DNA from: Azospirillum endophyticum
GTDB lineage: Bacteria > Pseudomonadota > Alphaproteobacteria > Azospirillales > Azospirillaceae
Direction of reading: 5' to 3'
Length of the DNA: 64,000 bases
Assembly: GCF_016595245.1 (NCBI RefSeq)
Contig: NZ_JAENHM010000023.1
Location: 1-64,000 of the forward strand
The notes under the pieces are model-generated. The model was not told the DNA's origin. It saw nothing but the letters and a program-made list of their open reading frames with translations, and made no database searches. The translations under genes were made by a program, and so were the position numbers. Every line of letters starts with the position of its first letter. Position 1 is the stretch's first letter. Below are positions 16,513 to 24,114 of the stretch, piece after piece.

Positions 16513-17546
16513 GCGGGTTTTCGGGGATGCCCTTTTTCGGGTTGACCGGACGCGGGATGGTCCTGCTGGTTCTGGCGGCGCTCGGGCTGGCGGTGGCGCC
16601 CTTCGTCGCCGACCGCTATCTGGTGTCGGTGCTGACCACCGTGCTGTGGTTCGCCTATGTCGGGCAGGCCTGGAACGTGATGATGGGCTTTTCAGGCCTG
16701 CTGTCGCTGGGCCATGCGCTGTATGTGGGCCTGGGTGCCTATGTCAGCGCCGCGCTGTTCGTCCATTTCGGCATCGGGCCCTGGGCCGGGATGGTGCTGG
16801 CGATGCTGGTCGCGGTGGCCGCCGGCTGCATCATCGGCTTCCTGGGCTTCCGCTTCGGGGTGAAGGGGGTGCATTTCGCCCTGCTGACCATCGCCTTCGC
16901 CGAGGTGGCGCGCATCGGATTCGACCACATCACCTGGGTCGGCGGCTCCGGCGGCTTCTTCCTGCCGGTGGAGGCGGGGGCGAGCGATCCGCTGAACCTG
17001 CGCGGCTCGCCCATGCTGTTCTATTATGTGGCGCTGGCGCTGGTCGTCGCCGCGCTGCTGCTGTCGCGTGCGCTGCTGCACAGCCGCCTGGGTTACCAAT
17101 GGCTGGCCGTGCGGGAGGAACCGGACGCGGCGGAGGCGTCGGGTGTCGACCTGTTCCGCGCCCGCATGACGGCGGTGGCTGTCTCGTCCGCGCTGACGGC
17201 GCTGGGCGGGGTGTTCCAGGCCTTCTACTTCAACAACCTGTTTCCGGAGCAGGTCTTCTCGATGGGCCGCTCCATCGAGATCATCCTGCCGGCCATCGTC
17301 GGCGGCATCGGCACGCTGATCGGTCCGATCCTGGGCGCGTTCATCCTGACGCCGCTGGGCGAGGTGCTGACCTTCCTGATCGAGGCCGGCGGGCTGGACC
17401 TGCCCGGCCTGAAGCAACTGTTCTACGGCGCGGCGCTGGTGGCAATCGTGGTGTTCCGGCCGGAGGGCGTTTGGCCCTGGCTGGCCCGCCGCCTGCGCCT
17501 TGTCCGCCAGCCGGGGGATTTCCGCCAGCCGGGGGAGGGCGCCTGA
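16509..17546 (+). CDS. livM: Branched-chain amino-acid-type ABC permease LivM
   Basis: 345 aa membrane protein, the second permease subunit. It has GFSGLLSLGHALYVGLGAY near residue 60 and the loop IVGGIGTLIGPILGA near the C-terminus, both typical. The start at 16509 overlaps the livH stop as ATGA, so the subunits are translated together. The C-terminal tail repeats RQPGDFRQPGEG, a duplication of 18 bases (PGDFRQ/PGEGA). livG begins one base after the stop. Confidence 0.92.
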   Translation: MSGFSGMPFFGLTGRGMVLLVLAALGLAVAPFVADRYLVSVLTTVLWFAYVGQAWNVMMGFSGLLSLGHALYVGLGAYVSAALFVHFGIGPWAGMVLAMLVAVAAGCIIGFLGFRFGVKGVHFALLTIAFAEVARIGFDHITWVGGSGGFFLPVEAGASDPLNLRGSPMLFYYVALALVVAALLLSRALLHSRLGYQWLAVREEPDAAEASGVDLFRARMTAVAVSSALTALGGVFQAFYFNNLFPEQVFSMGRSIEIILPAIVGGIGTLIGPILGAFILTPLGEVLTFLIEAGGLDLPGLKQLFYGAALVAIVVFRPEGVWPWLARRLRLVRQPGDFRQPGEGA

Positions 17547-17547
17547 G

Positions 17548-18276
17548 ATGACCGCATTGCTCGAGGTCGAGGGTCTGTCCAAGCGCTTCCGCGGGCTGAA
17601 GGCGGTGTCCCAGGTCGGCTTCACCGTGCCGGAGGGGCGCATCCTCGCCCTGATCGGACCGAACGGTGCCGGCAAGACCACCACCTTCAACCTGATCGCC
17701 GGGGTCTTCCCGCCCGACGAGGGGCGCGTGACTCTGAAGGGCCGCAACCTGACGGGGTTGAAGCCCAATCAGGTCTGCGCCGCCGGGATCGGCCGCACCT
17801 TCCAGATCGTCAAGCCCTTCGGCCAGCTGACGGTGGAGGAGAATGTCTTGGTCGGCGCGCTGGCCCGCGAGCGCTCGGTGGAGGCCGCGCGGGTCCAGGC
17901 CCGCGCTGTTCTGGAGCGCCTGGAACTGGCCGATCAGGCCAACCGTCCGGCGCGCAGCCTGACCCTGCCGGACCGCAAGCGGCTGGAGGTCGCCCGGGCG
18001 CTGGCCACCCGTCCGACCCTGCTGCTGCTGGACGAGGTGCTGGCAGGGCTTCGGCCGACGGAGGTCGACCGCATGGTCGAGGTCTTGCGCGACCTGAACC
18101 GGCGCGAAGGGTTGACCATCCTGATGATCGAGCATGTCATGCGCGCGGTGATGGCGCTGTCGGACCGCGTGGTGGTGCTCGATCACGGCGAGAAGATCGC
18201 CGACGGCGCCCCGGCGGAGGTCGTCGCCGACCCCCGCGTCGTCGAATCCTACCTGGGCGCCGAAGCGCTGGACTGA
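17548..18276 (+). CDS. livG: ABC ATPase LivG
   Basis: 242 aa. Walker A is GPNGAGKTT and Walker B is LLLLDEVLAGL, the LivG-type ending. The signature region reads RSLTLPDRKRLE instead of LSGGQ, which is usual for LivG (LSYGQQRRLE) only in part; the Gly residues are missing. It energises LivHM. The start at 17548 follows the livM stop directly, with GGGGGAGGG upstream. A livF-type partner is found only at 62491-63210 in this window. Ten bases separate it from the convergent GH16 gene. Confidence 0.9.
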   Translation: MTALLEVEGLSKRFRGLKAVSQVGFTVPEGRILALIGPNGAGKTTTFNLIAGVFPPDEGRVTLKGRNLTGLKPNQVCAAGIGRTFQIVKPFGQLTVEENVLVGALARERSVEAARVQARAVLERLELADQANRPARSLTLPDRKRLEVARALATRPTLLLLDEVLAGLRPTEVDRMVEVLRDLNRREGLTILMIEHVMRAVMALSDRVVVLDHGEKIADGAPAEVVADPRVVESYLGAEALD

Positions 18277-18286
18277 CGAGGGCCGG

Positions 18287-19093
18287 TCAGTTGCTGAGGT
18301 TCGCCGGGTCCTCGCGGAAAGTGACGGAGGCGATCTCGGCCGTCAGGGGATGGCCCGGGTAGCTGAAGCGGCGCAGCCACTCGGTGTCGCCGGATGCGCT
18401 CCAGAAGCGCAGCATCAGCCGGCCGGGCATGCGCGGCAGTTCCTCCGGCTTGCCGGATATCCGATGCACCGGTTTGCCGTCGACGGTCCAGACGATGCCG
18501 TTGGGCTTCCAGTCGAAGCCGTAGCTGTGGACCCCCTTGGCCGCGTCGAAGCCCAGATCGACCACGACGTCGCGGTGCCCGGTGCCGTTGACGACGTAGC
18601 TGATCTCCAGCTTGGTGGTATCCTTGCCGGCGATGCCCAGCGTGATCTCGTCCCAGGGATCGCCGAAGGGGGGGCCGGTGTAGTGGGAAACCGAGGTCAT
18701 CACCCCGTCGGCCTTCACGGCCTTCAGCGAGACCGTATAGGCGCCGTAGCCGTAGAAGCGGTGGGTCGAATACTCGCCGCAGGAATAGCGGTCGCTGCCG
18801 GTGACGCGGTCGCTCACCGACAAGGCGAGATGGCCCTTCTCGCTGGTGACGTTGGCACGGCTCCAACTGCAGTTCATGTGCCCGCCGGCTTTCCAGCCGT
18901 CCGACCGCTGCCAGCGCGAGGCTTCGAAGGCTCCGGAGGTTTCGCTGAAGCTGCCGCCGACATGGCTGAACAGCGATTCTGCCGACGCCGGTCCGCTGCC
19001 GGTGAGAAGCGGGCCGGCCAGAAGGGCCGCGAGGCCCGCACCGAGCAGGGCGGCCGTCGTCCGCCTGCCATGTTCCGTGACGTTTCCGCGCAT
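18287..19093 (-). CDS. Secreted GH16-family protein with degenerate active site
   Basis: 268 aa. A signal peptide (about 10-38, GPASAES) is followed by a beta-jelly-roll GH16 domain similar to beta-glucanases such as ExoK/licheninase (YGYGAYTVSLKAVKADGVMTS, YGFDWKPNGIVWTVDGKPV). The GH16 active-site motif ExDxE is here EITLG (codons 18649-18635): the nucleophile Glu remains, but the Asp is Thr and the acid/base Glu is Gly. The flanking WDE...GKDTTKLE context is kept, so the alignment is firm. It may be a carbohydrate-binding or structural protein rather than a hydrolase. The Shine-Dalgarno GGGAGGA precedes 19093. It stands alone between livG and rodA. Confidence 0.85.
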   Translation of the reverse strand: MRGNVTEHGRRTTAALLGAGLAALLAGPLLTGSGPASAESLFSHVGGSFSETSGAFEASRWQRSDGWKAGGHMNCSWSRANVTSEKGHLALSVSDRVTGSDRYSCGEYSTHRFYGYGAYTVSLKAVKADGVMTSVSHYTGPPFGDPWDEITLGIAGKDTTKLEISYVVNGTGHRDVVVDLGFDAAKGVHSYGFDWKPNGIVWTVDGKPVHRISGKPEELPRMPGRLMLRFWSASGDTEWLRRFSYPGHPLTAEIASVTFREDPANLSN

Positions 19094-19248
19094 CGCCGTT
19101 CCTCCCGCTGCATTCGGGCCGATCCGCGATTTCGGTCGGCCACCACCCCGATATCGCGGCAATGGCCCGGTGCTGCAACGGCGCGGGCGGGGTGTGCCCG
19201 CAACCTGCCGGTGTACCTCGCTCGATAACCGAAGACGCTGCGAGGAGA

Positions 19249-20415
19249 TCAGACGTCGGTGACGCCGCTTTTCGGGATGCGGACGTCGCGGTGGACCGAC
19301 ATGCTCAGCAGAAGGCCGACGCCGATCATCAGCGTCATCATCGCCGATCCGCCATAGGATACCAGCGGCAGCGGGATGCCGACGACGGGGATCAGCCCCA
19401 TCACCATCGCGACATTGACGAAGACGTAGAGGAAGAACTGCGCGGTCATGCCGACCGCGACCAGCCGACCGAACTGGCTGCGGCTGTTCAGCGCGATCAC
19501 CCAGCCATAGATGAACAGCAGGACGTAGAGTGCCAGCAGAATGGCGGCACCGACCATGCCGAACTCTTCCGCCAGGACGACGAAGATGAAATCGGTATGC
19601 TTTTCCGGCAGGAACATCAATTGGCTCTGCGAGCCCGACATGAAGCCTTTGCCGAACAGCCCGCCGGAGCCGAGCGCGATCTTCGATTGCAATATGTTGT
19701 AGCCGGCACCGAGCGGATCGGTTTCCGGGTCGAGGAAGGTGTAGACGCGCTGCTTCTGGTAGTCGTGCAGGAACTCCCAGGCGACGGGAATGGCGCTGAG
19801 GCCGCCGCCGATCACCAGCAGGAACTTCCACACCCGGACGCCGGCGGCGAAGAAGATGGCGCCGCTTCCCATGATCAGCAGCAGCGAGGTGCCGAGGTTC
19901 GGCTGCATCAGCACGAAGGCGACGGGCGTGAAGACCAGCAGCAGGGGAGGGATCAGCAGCAGCGGCCGCCCGATCTGGTCCAGGGTCACCCCATGGAAAT
20001 AGCGGGCGAGCGCCAGCGTCAGCGCCGGCTTCATCAGCTCGGAGGGCTGAAGCTGGAAGAAACCGAGGTCGATCCAGCGCTGGGCGCCCATGCCGATGCG
20101 GCCCATCAGCTCCACCGCGATCAGCAGGCAGAGCACGACGAAGAAGATGGCGTAGGCCGACTTCATCAGGTGGCGGATGTCGACCAGCGCGATGCCCAGC
20201 ATCAGGACCAGGCCGGGGATGGCGCGGACCAGCTGCGGTTGGGCCCAGGGTTTCCAATGGCCGCCGGCCGCGGAGTAGAGCAGCCCGACGCCGACCCCGG
20301 TGATCGTGCAGACCAGCAGGACCAGTCCCCAGTTGATGAGCCTGAATTTAGCGCCGAGCGTCAGCTGCGACCGCTGCGGCTCCAGGCCGCCGGAGCCGAT
20401 ATTGGAAAGAACCAC
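19249..20415 (-). CDS. rodA: RodA, SEDS peptidoglycan glycosyltransferase
   Basis: 388 aa with ten or so transmembrane segments. It polymerises peptidoglycan strands in the rod-elongation complex with PBP2 and MreBCD. SEDS features are clear: QPSELMKP, the large loop with the catalytic Asp region (YTFLDPETDPLGAGYN), KHTDFIFVVLAEEFG and PLVSYGGSAMM. The gene for its partner PBP2 (mrdA), usually next door, is not adjacent here. The ATG at 20415 is supported by conservation from LNWGLVLL-like sequence onward. The leader holds three 14-bp tandem repeats. Confidence 0.95.
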   Translation of the reverse strand: MVLSNIGSGGLEPQRSQLTLGAKFRLINWGLVLLVCTITGVGVGLLYSAAGGHWKPWAQPQLVRAIPGLVLMLGIALVDIRHLMKSAYAIFFVVLCLLIAVELMGRIGMGAQRWIDLGFFQLQPSELMKPALTLALARYFHGVTLDQIGRPLLLIPPLLLVFTPVAFVLMQPNLGTSLLLIMGSGAIFFAAGVRVWKFLLVIGGGLSAIPVAWEFLHDYQKQRVYTFLDPETDPLGAGYNILQSKIALGSGGLFGKGFMSGSQSQLMFLPEKHTDFIFVVLAEEFGMVGAAILLALYVLLFIYGWVIALNSRSQFGRLVAVGMTAQFFLYVFVNVAMVMGLIPVVGIPLPLVSYGGSAMMTLMIGVGLLLSMSVHRDVRIPKSGVTDV

Positions 20416-20450
20416 GACCTTGCGCCGATGTTGCCGGAAGGGATGGAGCC

Positions 20451-20492
20451 GGATCGGACCGGGCGGATCGGATCTGGCGGATTGGATTTGGC
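20451..20492. repeat. 14-bp tandem repeat in the rodA leader
   Basis: Three units of the form GGATcGGAtcTGGC (20451-20464, 20465-20478, 20479-20492), plus a decayed fourth up to 20507. They lie 36-90 bp before the rodA start. They could arise by slippage; no function is evident. Confidence 0.7.
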
Positions 20493-20578
20493 AGAGTGGA
20501 CCCGGGCGAACCGACCGGGGTGAACCGGCCGGAGGGGAGCCGGCGCGGATAATGCGGCAAGCCTTCCGTCCGGTAAAG

Positions 20579-20597
20579 GCGGCCGTGCGGCGGCCGC
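20579..20597 (-). terminator. Hairpin after the diguanylate cyclase gene
   Basis: GCGGCCG pairs with CGGCCGC around a 5-nt loop, about 65 bp after the cyclase stop. The T run (ATTTTCT) is on the plus-strand side, so read from the cyclase the T tract is weak. It could end transcripts from either side; no plus-strand gene precedes it. Confidence 0.5.
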
Positions 20598-20659
20598 ATT
20601 TTCTAACCGGCTCCGCTTGCCGAATCCAGTTGCCGAACCCGGTTCCCGAATCCTGCCGA

Positions 20660-21853
20660 TCAGGCAGGTAGCGCTTCCACCTGCAAGGTTTCGGAGAAGA
20701 AACGCACTTGATTGCGCCCGGCGTGCTTCGCGTCGTAAAGCGCGCTGTCGGATTGGGCGACCAGATCCGAGAATTCGCTATGCTCCTTCGTCAGGCTGAC
20801 GCCGCCGATGCTGCAGGTTACCGTCACCCCGCCTTCGGCGCCGAGCTGGACCAACTGCCGTTCGATGGTGCCGCGCAACCGCTCGGCCAGCAGGCGGCCG
20901 GCCTCCACCCCGGTTTCAGGCAGCAGGATGGCGAACTCCTCCCCGCCGATCCGGCCCAGGGCATCCTCGCGCCGGAGCTGGCCGGCGCAGCAGTCGACCA
21001 CCGCCTGGATCACCCGGTCGCCGAAGGGATGGCCGGCGCAGTCGTTGATCGATTTGAAGCGGTCGATATCCAGCACCAGAAAGGTCAGATCCCGGTCATG
21101 GCGGCGAGCCCGACGGAACTCGACTTCCCCGAGTTCGAACAGGCGACGGCGGTTCAGGGCTCCCGTCAGCCCATCGGTATGGGCAAGCTTGGCCAGTTCG
21201 CGGTTGAATTCGTCGCTGGCCATCAGGACATAGTTGATCGCCCCCACCACCGTCCCCAGCAACGTCAGCAGGAAGGTGACCCGCTCCACACGGTCGTCCA
21301 GCATATAGGTGGCCGGGGGCGCTTCCTGGGCGAGGCCGGCCGCCATGCGGACGAGATAGACCAGGGCAAGTGCGGTGCACAGCAGCCCGGTGACATAGTG
21401 GGGAATGCCGCGGCCCTCGTAGCGTACAAGCACTGCGAAGGCGATGAACAGCAGCACCGCGGACGTTGCGAAGCTGACCAGGATGCGGACCCAGGCGATC
21501 CCGCCATCGGCGAGCAGCAGCAGGAGGCAGGATAGGCCCACCGTCACCCCGACCACCGCAGGTCCGAAAGGCCAAGCCGGCCGGCGTTGAAGATGACGGA
21601 CGCTGGTGTAGTTCATCGTCAAGCCGGCCAGACCCATCCCGTTGGCGAGCGGGATCAGCAGTTCAGGCATCTGACCGGCACGCAGCCCCGCGATGAGGAA
21701 GGCTGAACCCACCAGGAATTTCCCGTAGGAGTAGGCGCGCAGGGATTCGCGGATATGGCGGGGATAACGGCCCGAGGCTACGACGATGGACAGACCGACC
21801 GCAAAGCCTATGACGGTGATGACCTGCGCAATGAAGGTCGTCTCGAAATCCAT
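20660..21853 (-). CDS. Membrane-bound diguanylate cyclase (GGDEF)
   Basis: 397 aa. Six or seven hydrophobic segments (about 5-215) form a membrane sensor of no recognised family. A GGDEF domain follows (about 220-385) with the active-site motif GGEEF at 303-307. The inhibitory I-site RRED lies five residues before it, so the enzyme should make c-di-GMP and be product-inhibited. The ATG at 21853 is preferred; a GTG at 21868 would add five residues. It is a single gene, pointing away from the TetR gene's 3' end. Confidence 0.9.
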   Translation of the reverse strand: MDFETTFIAQVITVIGFAVGLSIVVASGRYPRHIRESLRAYSYGKFLVGSAFLIAGLRAGQMPELLIPLANGMGLAGLTMNYTSVRHLQRRPAWPFGPAVVGVTVGLSCLLLLLADGGIAWVRILVSFATSAVLLFIAFAVLVRYEGRGIPHYVTGLLCTALALVYLVRMAAGLAQEAPPATYMLDDRVERVTFLLTLLGTVVGAINYVLMASDEFNRELAKLAHTDGLTGALNRRRLFELGEVEFRRARRHDRDLTFLVLDIDRFKSINDCAGHPFGDRVIQAVVDCCAGQLRREDALGRIGGEEFAILLPETGVEAGRLLAERLRGTIERQLVQLGAEGGVTVTCSIGGVSLTKEHSEFSDLVAQSDSALYDAKHAGRNQVRFFSETLQVEALPA

Positions 21854-21998
21854 CCGCAAACCCGCCACGCGCCATTACGCCGGTATGTCATCGGCACGCT
21901 ATACGAAGCCTTTGGCGGTGACAAGCCGAAGCGGCGAACTCTGCAGAGGGATTTCCGGCTACTCTGTTTCAATTGCCGCTGACACCAATTTTATAGCG

Positions 21999-22628
21999 TC
22001 AATCCTTTTCCGGCGCATAACCTTTGACGAACAGGTCGACGGCGGCATCGACGAAGCGCTCCAGCTCCTCGTCGCCCGGCCGCTCGCTCAGGCACAGCAG
22101 CAGCTTCATGTGCATGTTGGCCTTCAGCAGCCCGAAATACTGGTGGGTGGCGAGGTCGCAGTCGGCGATCGCCAGTTCGCCCCTATCCGTCATGTGGGCC
22201 ATGAACTGGCGGCCGCGCTCGAAGGTTTCGGCCGGGCCGCTTTCATAGAAGGCCTGGGCGAGCTGGGGCTGGCGCAGCACCTCGCCCAGAACCATGCGGT
22301 AGAGACCCAGCGCCTTGGGCGACGCGATGAAGCGGACGAAAGTCCGGCCGATCAGGCGCAGCCCGTCCGCCGCCGGCAGGTGCATCGCCTCGTCCCAGAC
22401 GCCGGCCAGGACGGAGTACGCGCATTCGCAGGCGACCATCGCCCGGAACAGTTCCTCCTTGCTGCCGAAATGGGCGTACAGCGTCGCCTTGGACACATTC
22501 GCCTTCTTGGCGACCGCATCCATGCTGACGGCGCTGTAGCCATGCTCCAGGAACAGGGTGCCGGCCGCTTCCATGATCTGGGCCGGCTTCGATCCCGCTT
22601 CGGGAGTGGGGGCAACCAATGTGGTCAT
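21999..22628 (-). CDS. TetR-family repressor of the adjacent efflux operon
   Basis: 209 aa. The N-terminal helix-turn-helix (about 15-60: IMEAAGTLFLEHGYSAVSMDAVAKKANVSKATLYAHFGSKEELF) is typical. The C-terminal half resembles AcrR/TetR_C dimerisation domains. The ATG at 22628 has GGCGAGG upstream; earlier ATGs (22649, 22757) would run into the operators. It is divergent from emrAB and the shared region holds two copies of a palindrome, so it most likely represses itself and the pump until a drug or fatty acid binds. Confidence 0.9.
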   Translation of the reverse strand: MTTLVAPTPEAGSKPAQIMEAAGTLFLEHGYSAVSMDAVAKKANVSKATLYAHFGSKEELFRAMVACECAYSVLAGVWDEAMHLPAADGLRLIGRTFVRFIASPKALGLYRMVLGEVLRQPQLAQAFYESGPAETFERGRQFMAHMTDRGELAIADCDLATHQYFGLLKANMHMKLLLCLSERPGDEELERFVDAAVDLFVKGYAPEKD

Positions 22629-22712
22629 GCGCGCCTCGCCTTGGTCCATGTTCCTGGCCCCTACCGCGTTCCGCATCGCCCGACAAGCCCCCTGACACCA
22701 ATTGCCAAAAAC

Positions 22713-22790
22713 TAAACCGTTCAGTTCGGTCTTGACAAGAGATAGGCCGTCCGCCATCTTCCGGCAAGACTAAACTGAACGGTTCAGTTT
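22713..22790. promoter_or_regulatory. Divergent promoter with two TetR-type operators
   Basis: A perfect palindrome AAACTGAACGGTTCAGTTT lies at 22772-22790. A second copy with one change lies inverted at about 22713-22728 (AACCGTTCAGTT). TTGACA at 22732-22737, with a possible -10 at 22755-22760 (CATCTT), would drive emrAB and sits between the operators. Binding at both sites would block the pump and the repressor gene. Confidence 0.8.
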
Positions 22791-22865
22791 CTTTTCCGTG
22801 CCGGCGCCGACAAGAGCGGCCGGCGGAAATGCGGAACGGACCGCAGTGGATTGGGGATAGAGACC

Positions 22866-23975
22866 ATGGCGAATGGCGTGCGGAAGATCGTGCTGTCGGG
22901 TGTCGCGCTGGCCGTTTTGGCGGGCGGCGCCGTCGCCGGCGAACGTTGGTGGACGGAAGGCCGGTTCCTGGAATCGACCGACAATGCCTATGTGCAGAGC
23001 GACATCACCGTCGTCAGCCCGAAGATTTCCGCCTATGTCCGTGACGTGAAGGTGGCGGAAAACCAGCTGGTGCGCACGGGCGACGTGCTGGCGATCCTGG
23101 ACGAGCAGGACTTCCGTGCCAAGGTGGCTGAGGCGGAGGCCGCGGTGACCGCGCAGAGGGCGGCGCTCGGCACGCTGGACAGCAAGCTGGAACTGCAGCG
23201 GACGGTGATCGACCAGGCCGCCGCCAGCCTGGCGAGCGCCGAGGCGGAACAGCGCCGGGCGCAGCAGGATTACGAACGCAACCGGTCGCTGGCCAACGAC
23301 AGCTGGACCAGCCGGCAGAAGCTGGAAACCGCCGATGCCGACCTGCGCAAGGCGGTGGCCCAGGTGGCGAAGTCGCGGGCGGCGCTGGCGTCGGAGAACG
23401 AGCAGATCAACGTCCTGCGCGCCACCCGGACCGAGACGGAAGCCCATCTGGCCCAGTCCCAGGCGACGTTGCAGACCGCGCGCAACGATTTGGACAACAC
23501 CGTGGTTCGCGCGCCGGTCGACGGCGTGGTCGGCAATCGCGGCGTCCAGGTGGGACAATATGCCCGGCCCGGCGTGCAGCTCCTGTCGCTGGTGCCGCTG
23601 CCCGACGTGTATGTGGTCGCCAACTTCAAGGAAACCCAGCTTTCCCGCATGCGCCCGGGCCAGCGCGTCAGCATCTCCGTCGACGCCTTCCCGGACCGCC
23701 ACCTGGTGGGTACGGTGGAGAGCTTCGCGCCGGCGTCGGGTTCCAAGTTCTCGCTGCTGCCGCCGGAGAATGCGACCGGCAACTTTACCAAGATCGTGCA
23801 GCGCGTGCCCGTCCGCATCGCCTTGCCGCACGACAACGCGCTGGCCGGCCTGCTGCGTCCGGGCCTGTCGGTGGAGGCGGAGGTCGACACCCGCGGTGCC
23901 GACACCCAGCCCCATGTGGCGGGTGGCGGCGTGTTCGGCGTGCTGACCGACAAGCAGGCGGTGGCCGCCAAGTAG
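22866..23975 (+). CDS. emrA: Membrane-fusion protein of an EmrAB-type efflux pump
   Basis: 369 aa. One N-terminal transmembrane anchor (about 8-27), then a split biotinyl-lipoyl-like domain (TDNAYVQSDITVVSPKISAYV and VRAPVDGVVGNRGVQVGQY) around a long coiled-coil hairpin (about 85-205), and a beta-barrel end. It bridges the DHA2 transporter EmrB to an outer-membrane channel, which is not encoded here. The ATG at 22866 follows GGGGATAG. Controlled by the divergent TetR protein. Confidence 0.92.
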   Translation: MANGVRKIVLSGVALAVLAGGAVAGERWWTEGRFLESTDNAYVQSDITVVSPKISAYVRDVKVAENQLVRTGDVLAILDEQDFRAKVAEAEAAVTAQRAALGTLDSKLELQRTVIDQAAASLASAEAEQRRAQQDYERNRSLANDSWTSRQKLETADADLRKAVAQVAKSRAALASENEQINVLRATRTETEAHLAQSQATLQTARNDLDNTVVRAPVDGVVGNRGVQVGQYARPGVQLLSLVPLPDVYVVANFKETQLSRMRPGQRVSISVDAFPDRHLVGTVESFAPASGSKFSLLPPENATGNFTKIVQRVPVRIALPHDNALAGLLRPGLSVEAEVDTRGADTQPHVAGGGVFGVLTDKQAVAAK

Positions 23976-23993
23976 ACGGCGGTCACGGTCCGG

Positions 23994-24036
23994 CGGGGAC
24001 GTCGCCCCTTCTCCCCCTTCGGGAGCGGCGTCCCCG
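23994..24036 (+). terminator. Hairpin between emrA and emrB
   Basis: CGGGGAC at 23994-24000 pairs with GTCCCCG at 24030-24036, followed by TCTTCTGTT. The loop is long and contains a smaller C-rich segment. It may attenuate readthrough so that emrB is made at a lower level than emrA. Confidence 0.4.
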
Positions 24037-24114
24037 TCTTCTGTTCCAGCGAGATTTCGGCCGGAGCCGCCCCGGGGCGGATTGCGTTCGGCCGCGACGG
24101 AAGGCAGCGGTTCC

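Noticed and set aside
20451-20492. CRISPR-like repeat
   Set aside because: Units are 14 bp, directly abutting and without spacers; a simple tandem repeat.
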